DNA of 13,628 nucleotides, from assembly GCA_027031685.1 (NCBI GenBank), contig JALVPS010000290.1, forward strand, positions 1-13,628, written 5' to 3'. The stretch is from Gammaproteobacteria bacterium (GTDB lineage: Bacteria > Pseudomonadota > Gammaproteobacteria > UWMA-0217). Made by a program: the position numbers and the translations under genes. Of this stretch, positions 12,381 to 13,628 are shown piece after piece. The notes beneath the pieces are model-generated. The model did no database searches and was not told the origin of the DNA. It saw only the letters and a list, made by a program, of their open reading frames with translations. How positions within the stretch are numbered: position 1 is the first letter of the stretch; each line of letters starts with the position of its first letter.

Positions 12381-13628
12381 ACTCCGCCCCTGTCCGCCTG
12401 CATGCCCCCTGGTACGCCGATCCGGACGACGGCTGCATGCTGCATCGCTACCTGGACGAGGAGTTCCTGCTCCGCTTTCGGCAGGCGGCCCTGGCCGGCT
12501 CGCTGTCGCCGGCCAGCGCCCAGGCCTGGCGGCAGCACGACCGCTTCGGGCGCCATCGCGACCTGCCCACCCTGCGCCTGCCGCTGCACCGCTGCTTCTA
12601 CGTGGTGTGCTGCGAGGCCAGCTGCGAGCGGCCGGGCCTGCCGGCCCTGGCGCCGGAGCGCATCATCGACGCCGGCATGGTGGTGCGGCGCGGCACCCCG
12701 GAGCGCTTCGAGGTGTGGCGCATCGAGCAGGGCCTGCCCCAGGGCTGGCAGCCGCCCCCCGGCGGCGACACCGCCAGTTACGACCCGGACGAAAGGCGGG
12801 CCCTGCGCCGGCTGGGCCTGCCGGTGCCCGACGATGCCCCGCCCAGCGGCGAGGCCATCCATCCCCTCCACCCGCTGCCGGTCCCGGCCACGGGGACCAG
12901 CGGCCAGCGCCGCCCCCACACCCTGCTGTTCGGCTACCTGCCACTGGGCGGCAGCGCCCCGGCTCCGCCCACCGGGCCGCCCCCGGCCCGGGACCTGGCG
13001 GCCCACCTGTGCGACCTGCCCTGGCCGTTCGGCCATCGCCAGTCGGACGGCGCCTGCCGCCCCGGCGAGTGGGACGGGGCGCGCGATGGCCAGCTGGTCA
13101 GTGCCGGCCGGCCCAACGCCGCCGGGACCGCCCTGCTGCACCACCTGGTCACGGTGTGCCAGGCCTTCGATGCGGCGCGGGCCGGGAATGCGGAACTGCG
13201 CCAGCTGCTGGCCGGCCTGGCCTTCTGCAACGATCCGCATTGCCAATACCCCACGGGCGAGACCCTGCTGGGCTACCTGGACCATCAAATGCGCCGCGCC
13301 GAGACGCTGCTGGACAGCGATGCCGTGGACGAGGCGGCCCTGGAGCGCACCCTGCCCGCGTGGCTGGCCCGCAACCCGGCGGACCGCCCCGCCAGCGAGC
13401 CACTGCCCGGCCTGCCCCCCGTCTGGCTCCACCTGACCGCCGGCCAGGCCGAGGCCCTGCGCCTGGCGCTGGCCCGGCGCGGCCTGGCGCTGCAACAGGC
13501 CCTCGAAGCGTCCCTGCCCCGGCCGCGCTACGGCCAGGGCGCCGACGACCGCTTCTTCGTGCGGCCCTTCCTGCGGTATCGCGATCACCACGGCTGCGAG
13601 CGCATCGCCTGGGGACCGCCCAGCGCCC
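12374..13628 (+). CDS. Unrecognised injection-system protein, N-terminal 418 residues (cut by window end)
   Basis: The frame is open from ATG 12374 (seven-base overlap with the spike gene, GGAG ten bases upstream) to the last base, so the protein has at least 418 residues. I do not recognise a named family. A cysteine-rich strand stands out near residues 73-89 (RCFYVVCCEASCERPGLP, with C74, C79, C80 and C84) and is followed by MVVRRGTPERFEVWRIEQG. A proline-rich middle follows (about 150-205), then LAFCNDPHCQYP (282-293, two more cysteines) and, at the edge, DDRFFVRPFLRYRDHHGCER. There is no signal peptide or membrane segment. From memory, uncharacterised proteins with a similar RFYxVxCExxCxxPGxP start occur in other injection-system clusters. 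The position suggests a baseplate or tail-associated component, but an effector or adaptor is possible. Confidence 0.7.
   Translation, partial: MVNSAPVRLHAPWYADPDDGCMLHRYLDEEFLLRFRQAALAGSLSPASAQAWRQHDRFGRHRDLPTLRLPLHRCFYVVCCEASCERPGLPALAPERIIDAGMVVRRGTPERFEVWRIEQGLPQGWQPPPGGDTASYDPDERRALRRLGLPVPDDAPPSGEAIHPLHPLPVPATGTSGQRRPHTLLFGYLPLGGSAPAPPTGPPPARDLAAHLCDLPWPFGHRQSDGACRPGEWDGARDGQLVSAGRPNAAGTALLHHLVTVCQAFDAARAGNAELRQLLAGLAFCNDPHCQYPTGETLLGYLDHQMRRAETLLDSDAVDEAALERTLPAWLARNPADRPASEPLPGLPPVWLHLTAGQAEALRLALARRGLALQQALEASLPRPRYGQGADDRFFVRPFLRYRDHHGCERIAWGPPSA

Noticed and set aside
12350..13591. A 413-codon minus-strand frame at the right edge
   Set aside because: The plus-strand frame starting at 12374 is coupled to the spike gene, has a ribosome site and stays open to the window end. 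The antisense frame is low-complexity.
3661..13628. Type VI secretion system or complete prophage
   Set aside because: No TssB/C, TssK, TssM or ClpV-type gene and no capsid, terminase or integrase gene is visible. DUF4255, DUF5908 and the LysM-type adaptor instead mark extracellular-type contractile injection systems.
1..13628. CRISPR arrays, tRNA or rRNA genes, insertion sequences
   Set aside because: I saw no regularly spaced repeats, no cloverleaf-like or rRNA-like segments, and no transposase-like protein in the non-coding or coding stretches.

Overview
The window looks like the chromosome of a GC-rich proteobacterium. A gammaproteobacterium is most likely, because the ParC C-terminal domain and HtpX at the left read like gammaproteobacterial versions; genus cannot be fixed from sequence alone. 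Coding density is very high and the third codon positions are strongly GC-biased, so long open frames on the antisense strand are common and mostly meaningless.

Left part (1-3462): ordinary chromosomal genes. The 3' end of parC (topoisomerase IV subunit A) converges on a small toxin-antitoxin operon on the minus strand (Phd/YefM-type antitoxin followed by a RelE/ParE-type toxin, 4-base overlap). A plausible promoter and a possible operator lie in front of the antitoxin. Next, on the plus strand, come a secreted DUF302 protein and htpX, a membrane zinc protease. A candidate heat-shock-type box precedes htpX and a textbook intrinsic terminator follows it.

Middle (3463-3660): a short leader, locally AT-rich, with no convincing gene. 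It probably holds the promoter of everything downstream.

Right part (3661-13628, running off the end): one tightly packed plus-strand operon for a contractile injection system of the phage-tail-like, extracellular type (relatives of Afp/PVC/MAC). The order is DUF4255/Pvc16-type protein, a beta-sandwich protein, a very long tail sheath (724 aa), tube protein 1, a strongly diverged second sheath-like protein (499 aa), tube protein 2, an Afp7-like tube/baseplate adaptor with a LysM-like tail, a 54-aa DUF5908 protein, a gpD/gp27-like hub, a gpV/gp5-like spike, and an unrecognised protein cut by the window end. Most of these genes overlap by 4-8 bases or are separated by fewer than 25 bases, which indicates one transcript with coupled translation. 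No capsid, portal, terminase, integrase or lysis gene is visible. ATPase, gp25, baseplate J, tape-measure and PAAR genes are also absent from the window and would be expected further right.

The observation most worth following is the second sheath-like gene at 7741-9240. It keeps the sheath framework at both ends but has lost nearly all the signature residues. It sits with its own tube paralogue, giving two sheath/tube pairs in one operon.
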